Source: Podospora pseudoanserina | Taxonomy: Eukaryota; Ascomycota; Sordariomycetes; Sordariales; Podosporaceae | Length of the DNA stretch: 64,000 nt | Assembly: GCF_035222485.1 (NCBI RefSeq) | Contig: NC_085925.1 | Coordinates: 2,294,001 to 2,358,000, forward strand | Direction of reading: 5' to 3' | Shown: positions 24,800-35,947 of the stretch, in pieces | Layout of the letters: each line of letters opens with the position of its first letter | Numbering within the stretch: the stretch's first letter is position 1 | The notes under the pieces: model-generated | Told to the model about the DNA's origin: nothing | The model's database searches: none | What the model saw: the letters and a program-made list of their open reading frames with translations, nothing else | Program-made: the position numbers and the translations under genes

Positions 24800-25566
24800 T
24801 ATGTGGAATCGTCTTTGTTACTATCCCCTTAATATATTTATCAAACAGACCATTATCACCCCAAGTCAGTCAAAGCTCCCAAAGAAATGCTCGAGACAAC
24901 AGCACCTTTTCAAATCATGTAGAATAAAGCCTGAAGAATGATCTAACGAAGAAGATGTAAGATGCTTTGCAAGGTCAGGATAGGGGATCTGCGGCTTTTA
25001 AGCGCGTCCAGGGTCGCATTATGAGGTACTTGCCCACAAGGATAGGCCTCACGAGCAGTCAAAGACCCTCTCGAGCTATTCTCCCAGCCAAATCGACCTC
25101 CAACACCTTCGAGAGCATTGGGTAAATTGTGCGTAAGTCACAGTTGCTAAGTCGTGGACAGACGATGCAAGGTCCTTAACATAAAGGAGTGGAAAGAACT
25201 CGATGGATAGACGCCTACCGATGTTTTCATTCAGGAAAATGTAAACCCAACTTGGTTTTCCAACCGGTAACTCAGCTACGAAAGATCGATTAAGAAGAGG
25301 AAGTGACCATCATTTAGCGGTTGGGGCTTCCGAGGAAAATGGGCGGGGGCGGCTTGAGACCCCGAAAATTGAAGGGCGAGCATTATTTGCCCAGACGAAG
25401 AGGCTGGAAGCACGGACCATAGCATACCCCCCCTTGTAACCTGTCTCGATGTTGGACCAGAGTTGACGCCCGGAATGGATGATTTCAGAACGTTAATTGG
25501 TTTGTATGTTGCAAGTCCCCGCACACTTTGCGTGTTTGTTTGAACGACACATCGTCTCTCAATCTC
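24800..25566. other. Gene-free stretch beside the MITE
   Basis: No ORF of note apart from an 82-codon minus-strand frame (25276-25524) without motifs. The right end should contain the promoter of the six-exon gene. Confidence 0.4.
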
Positions 25567-27003
25567 ATGATCGATGAATCATCTCAACCCCCACACTCTT
25601 CCGCCGCCGTCCAACAGATCATGGAACTTCGGAATATGGTATTGCAACCGGGGGAAGATGGTGCATGGGTAACCCTTCGCGCAGTGCAAGAACGTTCCAA
25701 CGTTCCAATTAAATATAATCCTGAACACTCGTCCGGCTGACAGCTACCAGCCGGTACTCCAACGAAGAGACCTCTTTCAACGCCACGAAAGTAACTATTG
25801 CGGGCATTGTGCGGTTAGCTAAATACTGCCGCTTCTCAGAATGGACAAGTATATCGAAATTTGGAGGCGTGCTGAAAGCCGCCTTCCTGTGGCTCAACCA
25901 AGCAGACCTGGACCAGGATGGTTATTGGCCGCATTACTATAATATTCTTTGCCGTAAAGACGCTCATTTAGCGAGACAGTTTCTATTGGGTATGCGGGTA
26001 GCTTCCTGTAACCCGCATCTTACTACATATTGACGGTTCCAGACATTACGTTGCTGAAATGGCAAGACGACATCGATGGTCTCGTCTCCTGGGCCACCAA
26101 TTTCCAGACTGGCGTGCACGAGCGCTCCTCCCCCACACATTCCACCCCTGTTATCGCTCGGGTGGCTGCAGAGGAAAGAGGGAACGAAACCTTTCAGCAC
26201 CCCGATGAGCACTGGCAGCCGAAGTGTGATTGCTCGACCGATGAAGAGGTCCTTACGCAGATACGGTCCGACCTTGAGGAGGAGATTCCAGAGGCGAGGG
26301 CGGAGATTCAGAGAATGAGTGGCCTTACCCTTTCCATGCTGGCACGGTCCAGATCGGATATGTCAGGGGTCGACCGGCGGAGTTTGTTCGAGGTATATAC
26401 CGAATTGTGGCGTGCGTGGGAAGAGAGCGCAACCTTTTAGGCCGAAGCAAAGGGCAAACGGCGCCTATCAGTTTGCATCTACGCCGATCTTGACTTGTCC
26501 AAGCTTGGTGACATGGAGTTCAGGATCAAGGTGGACCGGTCTTGTGGGTTGGAAGTCTCTAACAAGTTTAGGGTTCCAATTCACACCTGCTCAAAGTCAC
26601 TCCTCCCGCCTCGCAATTGGCCAGCGGAGGCAACATCTCCGGCCCCAATGGCGCACCTGAGGTCTTGACGGTGGTATGTGATTGAGGGTGGTGTCTCACT
26701 GCAGTGATTGGGTGCTGACACGGGTCACAGGACAGTAGCCGACTTGAGCACAATACCGATATGTACTTCTTCTTCAAGGTCATCAATGTATCCAGCCCAA
26801 TGAGGATCACGGTGCTTGAGGGGCAGGCTGTCACTGTGCGAGACCACCACGAGCTGCTCTGGGTTTGGATACCTGCAGGGAACTTCCCAGCTTTAACAGA
26901 GGTACCCAATGGTGTGTGCATTGAGGTCATCAAATTCAACTATTCGGAAGCAGGATTTATAGGACATGCGCCTTGGCTGAAGTGGCTCATTGGCTGGCGA
27001 TAA
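25567..27003 (+). CDS. Six-exon gene of unknown family (about 384 aa)
   Basis: Exons 25567-25660, 25744-25989, 26043-26392, 26441-26530, 26572-26673 and 26731-27003 keep one frame through every join. The weakest signals are the first donor (GTGCAT) and the 41-nt fifth intron. Visible segments include KVTIAGIVRLAKYCRFSEWT, ADLDQDGYWPHYYNILC, the acidic EEVLTQIRSDLEEEIPEARA, CIYADLDLSKLGDMEF and a C-terminal domain from DSSRLEHNTDMYFFFKVIN to GHAPWLKWLIGWR. There is no signal peptide or clear membrane span. The last exon has a beta-rich look. If the third intron is not used, the protein ends at a TAG at 26438-26440. No homologous family came to mind. It lies about 1.5 kb upstream of the NLR gene on the same strand. 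Confidence 0.5.
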
Positions 27004-28455
27004 GCTCCTTCGGACTTTCCGTTTACGAAGAGGCTAGGTAGTCATGAATATCATATGCTGCAAACACACCGGAGACATATTGTCACCAGCCACGTCTTTC
27101 AAGCATGCAGCTATTCGCTCTCCGTGATTGTTTAGTTTACGGGATGCCAGACGTCACAGTAGGCTGAGTCAGACAACACTGACAGTTCCACAGCTGCAAA
27201 TGACCTCATTGAAGTGCCTATTGATGTCGACAGCTTTGTTCAATTGATCACCCGAAGGGGTCCAGAAGCGTGGCATGATGGACTGAACTAGATGGAATGG
27301 ATTAGGCATATTCGACACCCCTCACAGTAAGGCTCCTTGTTATGTCAGACCGCACAGTTGAGCGACGAGCGGCAGTTCTTCTCCAAGTCATCGTTCTGGC
27401 ACCGGCACAGTGGCATTTTTTACTTGGACTCGAAAAACTGTCTTGAATGAATATAGCGGTGATAGATGGGGCTTCCTTATGCGGTTAGATGAGGAGTCGT
27501 TGAAGCGCGAATTCGTGAGCCTCATGCGACGCTTACCGCGCGAAACGTCCTACGGTTTATATTGCGAGTTCGCACAAAAGCTCAGGACAAGCATACACCG
27601 CCTCCTTCAGGGCGAATTACGGGCGGCCTTCTACATAGCCAACTGGAATGCACATACAGAAACTTGTGTATGCCCTCTTAAAGTTGGATTGACCGCGCCT
27701 TCGTCCGAGGTAGCCGTGCGCCGCCAGTGCCGCTCCACTTATGGTTTACCGTGACGATATAATGTCTCCGTGCCGGTCTTATGCCGTGCTGCTTTAGAGT
27801 CTCCCGTACCAGTCTTAACACTCAGAGCGGCGGCCCATTAAAGGAAGTTATCGGCGACAGCCGCCTCGGACGAAACCAGCGTAACTCTGGGCCAAGATTT
27901 ACGCGCCTCGGGCCAGGCCTCTCTTCCCTTCCTTGTCTTGATTGGCCGCCGGGTTAGTTTTGGCACTAGTAGTTTGACCCCCCTGTCCGCGTCCCGAACC
28001 CGCCCCCGCGTACCTCCCTGCATAGCCATTGGTCGGTTTACTCTAGTTAGCACTAATAAGGTTTAGTGAGCGGAGTAACAGAGATAAACATGCATAACAT
28101 TATTCCGCTTCTGCAGGCTACACCCCAAGCTGATTAGCCACTTTCTGAACCTTCGCATTCTGTTGAAGCGCAAGAGAGAATCTGCAGACGCCGCTTGGCC
28201 TTTAGTGGCCGTCGAGGACCGACGCCACGCCTCATTCTCGATGGCTCTACCAAGCGACATCGGGGAGGGGAAGATCTGCACCTTCCCTCTGGACTACTTT
28301 AGAATTTCGTCCCTGCCATGCGGTGCGGGTCAAAATCGCTCTGCGCAACGCAAGGCAAACTTGACCTCACCACCGCCTTCCACTAGCAGTAGCCATCTCG
28401 GTTGTGTTCAAACCATTATCGAATCCAAGTCCTCGGAAAGAACTACACTCGGAAA
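27004..28455. other. Intergenic stretch before the NLR gene
   Basis: A 114-codon plus-strand frame at 27410-27754 (with REFVSLMRRLPRETSYGLYC in its middle) begins at GTG, not ATG, and may be a gene fragment; no family recognised. An 11-bp inverted word (TTCGTCCGAGG / CCTCGGACGAA) is near 27700 and 27865. The rest shows nothing clear and includes the NLR promoter. Confidence 0.35.
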
Positions 28456-31400
28456 ATGGAGACCAAGCCGGATTTCGACATTGATGAGATATGGAGAGAA
28501 GCGGTGCAAAGATACAAGAAAGCCGACGTGGAACTTGAGGAGTCGCAATCATACATCAACAAAAGGAGCGAGATGGAAAAGAGGGTTGACGATCTCTTTA
28601 AGGCCGAGCAGGGTCTACCCACGACGGAACAAGCCTTCTCCCCCGCAGTGGAATCGCTCACGACTGACCTCCAGACTTTCGTCGCTTTCCGGATGGGAGA
28701 TGGTGGCCATCTGAACCGCCTGAAGCACTTTCTGGGCAGATATGTCGTCACGATGAGCCAGATAGCTTCGATGGCTGGGAATGCGGCGAGCCAGGTCTTT
28801 CCTCCAGCCTCTGTGATCACCGTTGCAGTCATGCACGTCCTGGGGGCCGCCGCCGCAGTGTCGAAGTCGCGTGACCTGATCCAGGATCTCTTCGACATCA
28901 TGATTTCGTTCGCCGAGAGACTCCTGATCATCAAGAAGTTGAAGGCCGTCCAGCAGACAGACATCTACCGGCAGCGCATTATGAAGACGTTTGCATCCAT
29001 GCTAGAATTTTGCATTGACGTCCGTCGCCGGATGAAGAGTGGCTGGAAGGAGGTAGGAAGAGCGTTCATTGGCAGGGACGGCGGGCTGCAGGAGGCTTAC
29101 GAGCGTGTTGTGCGCTGTATCAACAGGCTAGACTCGGCCACGGCGATGCAAACCTTGGCTGCTCTAGATGAGCTCTCGCTGGAGGAGAAGAAGAGGAACG
29201 TTGAGAGCGTCAAGGCCTTCAAGGCCGTTACCGACAGCCTTTCCATGATCATCGATATGGTGAGCGAGCTGAAGCTGCGAGACCGGCAGCCGGACGACAG
29301 AGCTCCCAAGTCCCCGGCTACGCGTCTGGGCGTCCTGGGATCTGGCTCGGGCTCGCAAAGGTTCGCTTCCCTCGCAAAAGCGACCAGTTGTTTGACCACT
29401 GGCGCCGAACAACATGTGCTGCGGCGTCTCTTGGAAATGCACGAGTTGCATGTCCAAGGAACATTCGAATGGTTTGACGAGCACTACGGAAAGTTGAAGG
29501 CGAAAGATGGTGGGCTGCTGAATATTGTGGGCGAGACCGGCATGGGAAAAACCTTTCTTGCCTTCTCCATATTCGTCCGGCTGGCGGCTGATTTCGAATC
29601 CGAGGGGTCAACTTCGGTTGTCTTTTTCGCTTTCGACGACCAAGTCGAGGAGCTGCGGACTGTCCGGAACATGTTGTACTGCTGTGCAACGCAGATCACT
29701 TCCAAGGATAACGGGTACCGAAAGGAGCTCCAGGAATTCATCGATGACAACCCGCAGTGGACAGACAACGCCTGGGATACACTTTTCGAAAGGATGTTTC
29801 TGAAGTCCCACCCCGACAACAGGAGGCTCTTTATGGTCCTTGACGGACTCGATCAGCTGGACGAGTCAAAGGACCTGCAACTTGTCTGAACAGCATCGGA
29901 AGCAAGGGGCTTCAAATCAATGTTGTGACGACAAAGACGACAGAGACGACTGGGAAAAGCAAGACGACTGGGAAAAGCAAGACGACTGGGAAAAGCAAGA
30001 TGCCTTCGCCCAAAAATGACGGAAGGTCCAGTTATCAACACAACAAGGAATCACGTAGGCAGCAAAGGAAATCACGTATGCAGCAAAAGGGATCATCACG
30101 TAGGCAGCAAAGCCCAAAACACAATCATTCATCACCAAAGACAAAAACCAACGCGGCAACCACCCAGACCATTCATCTCGACGTGGAGTTGACCCAGGAG
30201 AAGATCAAACAGGATCTTCGCATCGTTACAAGCAAGAGATTGGAAAAATTTTCGAATCTATCCCGACTTGAAGCCAAGCTTAAGCAGCGCCTTATCGACG
30301 TGATTGTCACGAATGCCGACAGTGAGTCTTTTCCTCCTTATGCGTACATGTACTACTTCGCGCACTTGACTAAAACAGTAAAAAGATTTTTTCTACGTCA
30401 ACCACATTCTGGGCCAATTTAACGCGATAAAAAGCCATTCACTGATAAACAAGAGACTCACGACACCGCCGGCCGGCATTCAAAAAATATACGATAAGTT
30501 GGTTGAGGAATGTGAGAGAACTTGCGTAAACCCAACCCACCAGAAAGCACTAGGATACTTGCTTACGTGGCTGGCTCACTCGACGGAAGGTCAACTGAGC
30601 ATTTCGGCCGCGCGGAAGCTTTTCGACCTGATTTTCGAGACGGTGCGGCCAAAGGACGTCACAAATCCTGGACTCGACATCGAAGAAGAGGCTTTGGGTA
30701 GTCTATCAAAGTAGGGATATCCCAAGCGTCTAGGTGCAGCACTGATTGGCTGACGGCTACTTGTAGAATCCTCACAGTTCATGATAGGGGGAGCACAGAT
30801 GCTGGAGCTTTCCAGGATGTCGTAGGCGATAGGGGCACCAGGGACAACGCAGAACAATCCCCGGGGGCAACAGGGGAGTTCTGTATTGCCTTTCAAGAAC
30901 GACAGCTCCGGCAGTACTTTCGTGGGGATCGGGAGCGTGATAATGTCTTGAGCCTTTCAAAGGCTGAAGTCCACGCCGTGATGCTTACAATCTCGGCCGC
31001 CATTCTCACTACGACCGACAATGACGAACTCCTCTCCTCAACTGCAGACCACTGGCTCACGCACCTGAAAGGGTTTCTGGGTGCGTACTCCTCAGGCACG
31101 CCAGAAGATGTCGACAAGGCCAATCCAGAGCTGGTCACTAAGTGGGAACACAAAGTCGAATGCGCTAAGTTGGTGTTTGCAGGACTGCACAGTCTGCTCT
31201 CCGACGGAAGTAAAGTACGTGATGGCGCATTGCGAAAGCTCGAAAGCCTCTGCAACGATCACGGTGATTTTTGCTGCATATTCGGGACGACGCTGAGGGA
31301 AGCCCGAGAAACATTACTGGGATTCGGCCAATTCGTGGGTTGGGTATCCCGATGCAACAGTTCAGCCAGGCCATCAGGCGACGCAAATATATGGGCTGAC

Positions 31401-33206
31401 CACATACAGAAAGATCCATCCACTATTCTCAACTCCGTTGGCGCGGGTCACGTCAATAACTGGCTCAGTGCGAAGAACGCCCGGGCCGCCTATCGGTCTC
31501 TTTTGCTCGCCACGTCCTCCCTCTACCTCTTTGAAAACCTGGCAACAGATCCTGAGCCTGATGTACCCTTCGATTGGGACCAGTATAAGCCCGTCGCCGA
31601 CATGTGGGCGAAAAAGGATGAAAAGGTCTATGTGCCCAAGCAAGCCTCCATGGCTCTCTTCTATTTTGGCAGTGACGAAAAGGCTCGCGGTGTTGCCGAA
31701 AAGGCTATTGAGGACTTAAAAGAACAGATAGACAATGCCGGCGACGAAGAATGCCAACGCTACATGCGAACAATGGCCGACCTCAGGTACCGACTTGCCC
31801 GCACACTTTTCCAGGTCTTGCAGGATAAGCTCGGTGGGACGGGAGAGAATAGTGCCACCGACACCGTGGAACCTTTGCTCAAGGCACTCAGTACAGCCAT
31901 CGAGCTGATGGAAAAGATCAAAACTACGGACAAGGTCAAGTACAAGAAAAACTTGGCCTACCAGATAAACTTGGCCTACCAGATAAACTTGGCCTACCAG
32001 ATGAAGGCGAGAGTAGAGAGCCTGAGCTGTTCGCAGAAGTGGGGAGAGGCGTTGGAGAGCATTGAAAAAGCGAAGGGTCATGTTACGTCCAGCTGCTACA
32101 TGCGCTTCCTTAACGATTTGATCGAGGCCTTTGGGGAGCACGGAGAGTGGGACAAGATCTTCAAGCTGCTGATGATATCCAAGGAGTGGGACAACAAGAT
32201 CAACGAGCTGCTGAGGACGTCCAACTCCTCTCTCGCCGAGCAGTGCTCGCCTCGAGCTCACGAGTTTATACGCAAGTCGGCGATCGAAACCAAGAACGAG
32301 GATTCGGTGCGGGAACTCTACGAATCGGCTATTTCCAAGCTGAGCACACGCCTCGAGCTAGCTTGTCTAAACCGGCTGATTCCGCAAGAATCAGACGCTG
32401 TAGAGATTGAGCTCGAGGAGATCTTGCAGCTCGGAAGGCCATCGGATTTCTTGACGACCGAGAGGGCAGCACATGCACTCGCCGACATTCGCCTCGACAA
32501 GTTTCGACGTTCCCAGGACCCCGAAGAAAAGCAATCGATACTGGCGCAGACGGAGGCCATGGTGCGGAGGATGCAGGAGCGACACGAATTCCAGTTCAAA
32601 CAGGATATGGAGCTGTCGGCAATTAACGTCACCCTCGCCGTCATGAGGCGCAAGCTGGGCCCAGCCCGCGATTTCTCCCGGTGTATAAATACCAGCTTCG
32701 CAGCGTGCATCACTGCGTTGAGCGATACACGGGAGACAAACGACCGGCCGAGCTTGCAGCTGCTGGCCAAACTCCTCGCACTGGCACCTGACCTGACCAG
32801 GCATGCTCAAATTGCCGCGTCCTGCCGTCTGTACGTTGTCACGGGGAGAAAGCCCAAGTCGAACAATCCGCCTGAAACCGAACACCATGCTGCTGGTTAC
32901 GACGCGAACGACAGCCCCATCTTCTGCGGGGCCTGTTTTGGCGCCATAGATTTGCATTCTCTTTGTGACCAATCGAAGCCTCAGATGTGCGTATATTGCA
33001 TCTCAACCGATCTTTGCGGGCCATGCTCCGAGAAGAGTATTTGCCGAGAGAAGCACCGGCTCATCGAGATGCCACCCCCGGGTTGGAGGGGCGTCCGGCA
33101 GGGAGATTTGCTGATCGAAGGAGAGGAAAAAATCAAGTTTGTCAATTGGGTGGAAAGCCTAAACCACGAGTGGGATATGAGCTGGAACAAGTACTGGGAG
33201 CACTGA
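28456..33206 (+). CDS. NLR-type STAND receptor: Goodbye-like domain, NACHT, helical region, zinc-binding C-terminus
   Basis: Exons 28456-30321, 30386-30710 and 30767-33206; about 1,540 aa. Residues ~1-240 match the fungal STAND N-terminal Goodbye-type domain (start METKPDFDIDEIW; SQVFPPAS, DLFDIMISFAERL). A NACHT-type P-loop follows at ~355-365, VGETGMGKT, with Walker B LFMVLDGLDQL. The helical remainder holds FFYVNHILGQFN and TPR-like helices. The C-terminus has a ZZ-like cluster (CGACF, CVYC, CGPC, C/H pair) followed by GWRGVRQGD, as in other fungal receptors of this class. These proteins are thought to sense non-self and trigger cell death. The start was chosen at the ATG fitting the domain. 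At about 29,880 the frame shifts by one base just after Walker B, so as read the product would end after about 477 residues: a damaged allele or a sequence error. Confidence 0.85.
29946..29999 (+). repeat. Three 18-bp tandem units inside the NLR gene
   Basis: The unit ACGACTGGGAAAAGCAAG is repeated exactly three times, encoding TTGKSK in the NLR frame. A further imprecise repeat (CGTAGGCAGCAAAG-like) follows at about 30053-30112. Being a multiple of three, copy-number change would keep frame. Confidence 0.92.
31950..32003 (+). repeat. Second 18-bp minisatellite inside the NLR gene
   Basis: The unit AACTTGGCCTACCAGATA occurs three times (last base of the third differs), encoding NLAYQI repeated and then NLAYQM. 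It lies in the helical C-terminal region, so length variants would alter the repeat scaffold without breaking the frame. Confidence 0.92.
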
Positions 33207-34180
33207 GGCAATTCCTGCGTCTTGAGATCGGATTGCCCCATGTCACACGGCAAAGGCCAACCACCCACAACCACCACCAACAACACTGTCGATACCACCG
33301 CAAGGAGGGGTAACTGCACGTTGTGAACCAGTAGTCAAAGTGAGGCAGACAATCAGAAGGTATAGCGGTTATCAAAGGAAGCCCACTAGCCCTGAAGGAT
33401 ATTGAAGGACTTGGCAGCGGCCTGAGGCCAACAAGGGCACGGGCCAGGCAAGGGAGGATAATATACGCGTTCAGTATCACCAAGACTGTATTTCTTCTTC
33501 TTTTCAGTATCACGCTCTTCGAGGCCATTGAAGATTATTAGCCTGAATTGAACCATGAGTTCCAAGCTCTGTTATTACAGCCCTTGTCACATCCCAACAC
33601 AACCATCATGGGTGCATACCGGGCTCAACGGCAGCTTGACAGCCCAAAGCTCTTCGTCCCCGGCGGCAACACTGCTTCAGACACAGCGCCATATACTGCG
33701 AACTGCACCTTGAAGAATGACCACTAGGCTTTCAAATACAGTCAAAAGGCCTTTAAAGATAATTAAAAGACCTTTAAAGATAATTAAAAGGCCTTTAAAG
33801 ATGTTTACAAGGCCTATTAATTTAGTCTCGATGTATGGTTTACATCATCATATGGTCCAACCTACTTATGTGTATCAACTATTTTGTGGTGGGGGTGCAT
33901 GGTCACCAACACTCACCCCTGTCCGTCACCCACGGGACCTCCATTTCTGACTAGCCTGGTTTTTCCAGGTTCTGATTCCAAGATCATTGTTTAAAGATTC
34001 TCGCCCGGCCCGGCCGTCTGAACGTCCTCCCCACGAACCGACGTCCCGTGCCTGATGATTTGCCCCACTTGATTGGGCAGTCTTGGCCCGGCAGAGTGAG
34101 TGTGAAGTGTACGGTCAACTGGCATTTATCCAACTAGCACTGCAATGACTTTCCAAACCAACGCATACCTTCATGGTTCC
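33207..34180. other. Intergenic stretch between NLR and mannosidase genes
   Basis: No gene is seen. It holds the 3' ends of the NLR gene (+) and the mannosidase gene (-). A 21-bp tandem repeat, listed separately, is in the middle. A minus-strand frame at 33142-33528 has no motif and overlaps the NLR 3' end. Confidence 0.4.
33744..33806 (+). repeat. AT-rich 21-bp tandem repeat, three units
   Basis: Units of the form AAAAGGCCTTTAAAGATAATT at 33744-33764, 33765-33785 and 33786-33806, with few differences. Each contains the palindrome AGGCCTTTAAAG-like core (one copy has AGACCT). It lies between converging genes. Confidence 0.88.
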
Positions 34181-35947
34181 CTACTTCGGCCGACGGAACG
34201 GATGCGCCTCGGTATTAAAGACAAACTCATCAAGGCTGATGACGTCCGGAGGTGAAAACATCAAGTAAAAGTACTTGAGTGTCTCCGCCAAAAAAAAGCT
34301 CTCCATCGAGTCCAGCCTTCGTGTCTCGCCCTTCACAGTCACATCAGCAATAGCCGAGTACGCCAGCTTCGTCTCGGTGGACTTCATCACGCTCTCAAAC
34401 ATATGCCACGCCACCTCCCTCAGCTCCTCCTTGCCCGTCATGCGGTATAGCAAGAACACACTCTCGATGGCTTCCGGCCTCAGAATGTACCTCGGGTCGC
34501 GCGCGTTGGAGAAGCCTTTCTTCAAGCCCCGGGCACCCTCCTTCTCCCACTTCTCCTCGTCCCACACACACGGCTCCTTCATTGAGCCGCAGCGCACAAG
34601 GCCAAAGATCTCGGGCATCAAACCTGTCGGGAAAGCGTCGTACGCCCATCCACAACCACGCGCGATGCGCTCACCGATGTCGACGTGCTCTGGGAGGTTG
34701 AAGACCTTGCCCCCAAGCCCAAACATGCCACCCACAAAACAGGACAAATGCTGACTTTCGGGGACGTGATCAATCTTGTCAGATCGCACAAAAGCATCGC
34801 CCACAAAGAGGATATCGTGGGGATTGTCCTCGGCCGGTATCATGGGTCGGAAAACCAGGTGTTCCACCACAACCTCCATGGCGGCGCGGTGCATCTTTTC
34901 GTAGCGCGGTTCCTGGCCGCCAAGCAAAATGGCCATCTTGGGCAAGTACTCGTACAACGAGTCTGCAAGGGCGCCGAGCGTGAAGCCTGACTCGTGGTTT
35001 AGCGTCCCCTCGCGAAAGCTGATCAGCTTGGGCCACATGCCGGGCAGTTTGGACGAGGACTGGGTGCGCTCGAGGAGGTCGGTGACTCGGCTGACGGCAT
35101 CGTAGAACTTGGGATCTCCGGTAAGCTGCGACAGTCGCGTAAATTCGAGACTTAAGGAGGCCGGACAAGCAGAGGGATCGTTCGTTCCGGCAATTTGGGT
35201 GCCCCGCTTGGCGTCCTTGAAGTTGAGCCAGAAGCCCGGCATACGGTTGGGTGTGTCAAAAGCCATGTAGAGCATGTTTCCCAGCTCTGTAGCCTTCTCC
35301 AAAAGGGCCCTTTCTCCGCTCAGGTCGTAGGCGCTGAGCAAGCCGCCGAGGTGTCGGATCGTGGTCTCGAACAGATTGGCGCTGGTGACGGTCGTGTCTG
35401 CCCAGTCCAGCTGGGCTGCTGCTGTTGCAGCGGACAGGAACTCATCGTGAAGGCCCATTATCCAGAGTGTATCCAGCGCGTCCACCAGTGTCGCAGCCCA
35501 CCCACCAAATGTCGTCTTGCCTTCTCCGCTAACCGGCGCCAGTTCGTCACGAAGCCATGCGTGCTTCCTGTAGCTCTTCCAACTCTTCTCGAAGGCATTG
35601 CGCACTGCTTCCTGTCGCTTTACGGTCGTCGCATCGTGTGTATAATCGCGGAAATGGTGCTGGACAGGTGGGAACTGCTTCGGTGAGCTCGTGGGAAGAG
35701 AATGGATCAGCTTCGCAGGATATCGTTGGCGGACCGTGGTCCAGTCGAAGCTACTGGGTTTGAAGCGGATTTTGGCATCAGGCCTCGATGGCTGCGGTGG
35801 GGGGTGGATGGGGGAGTCAAATGGGCGGAAGAGGGCGACGACGAGGAGGAACAAGACGACGGCGAAGAAGGTTCGCACGATGCGCCGGCCCTGGATCATT
35901 GTGTCGGGCGGTCCAGAGGTTTGTGGACGGGATGGAATGGAAGTCAA
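34181..35947 (-). CDS. GH47 class I alpha-1,2-mannosidase (type II membrane protein)
   Basis: A single exon of 588 aa, start MTSIPSRPQTSGPP. A signal anchor lies at about residues 25-42 (TFFAVVLFLLVVALF), so the enzyme should face the ER or Golgi lumen. GH47 landmarks in order: WKSYRKHAWLRDELAP, FGGWAATLVDALDTLWIMGL, FETTIRHLGGLLSAYDLSG, MPGFWLNF, SLSLEFTRLSQLTG, HLSCFVGGMFGLGG, YILRPEAIESVFLLYRMTG and the C-terminal LDSMESFFLAETLKYFYL with FNTEAHPF, which contains the calcium-binding Thr. The enzyme trims mannose from N-glycans (Man9 to Man5-8) during glycoprotein maturation or quality control. All these blocks are present and the frame is intact. It is convergent with the NLR gene. Confidence 0.95.
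   Translation of the reverse strand: MTSIPSRPQTSGPPDTMIQGRRIVRTFFAVVLFLLVVALFRPFDSPIHPPPQPSRPDAKIRFKPSSFDWTTVRQRYPAKLIHSLPTSSPKQFPPVQHHFRDYTHDATTVKRQEAVRNAFEKSWKSYRKHAWLRDELAPVSGEGKTTFGGWAATLVDALDTLWIMGLHDEFLSAATAAAQLDWADTTVTSANLFETTIRHLGGLLSAYDLSGERALLEKATELGNMLYMAFDTPNRMPGFWLNFKDAKRGTQIAGTNDPSACPASLSLEFTRLSQLTGDPKFYDAVSRVTDLLERTQSSSKLPGMWPKLISFREGTLNHESGFTLGALADSLYEYLPKMAILLGGQEPRYEKMHRAAMEVVVEHLVFRPMIPAEDNPHDILFVGDAFVRSDKIDHVPESQHLSCFVGGMFGLGGKVFNLPEHVDIGERIARGCGWAYDAFPTGLMPEIFGLVRCGSMKEPCVWDEEKWEKEGARGLKKGFSNARDPRYILRPEAIESVFLLYRMTGKEELREVAWHMFESVMKSTETKLAYSAIADVTVKGETRRLDSMESFFLAETLKYFYLMFSPPDVISLDEFVFNTEAHPFRRPK

Noticed and set aside
28443-28964. 173-codon minus-strand frame within the NLR gene
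   Set aside because: Shadow of the Goodbye-like domain coding strand.
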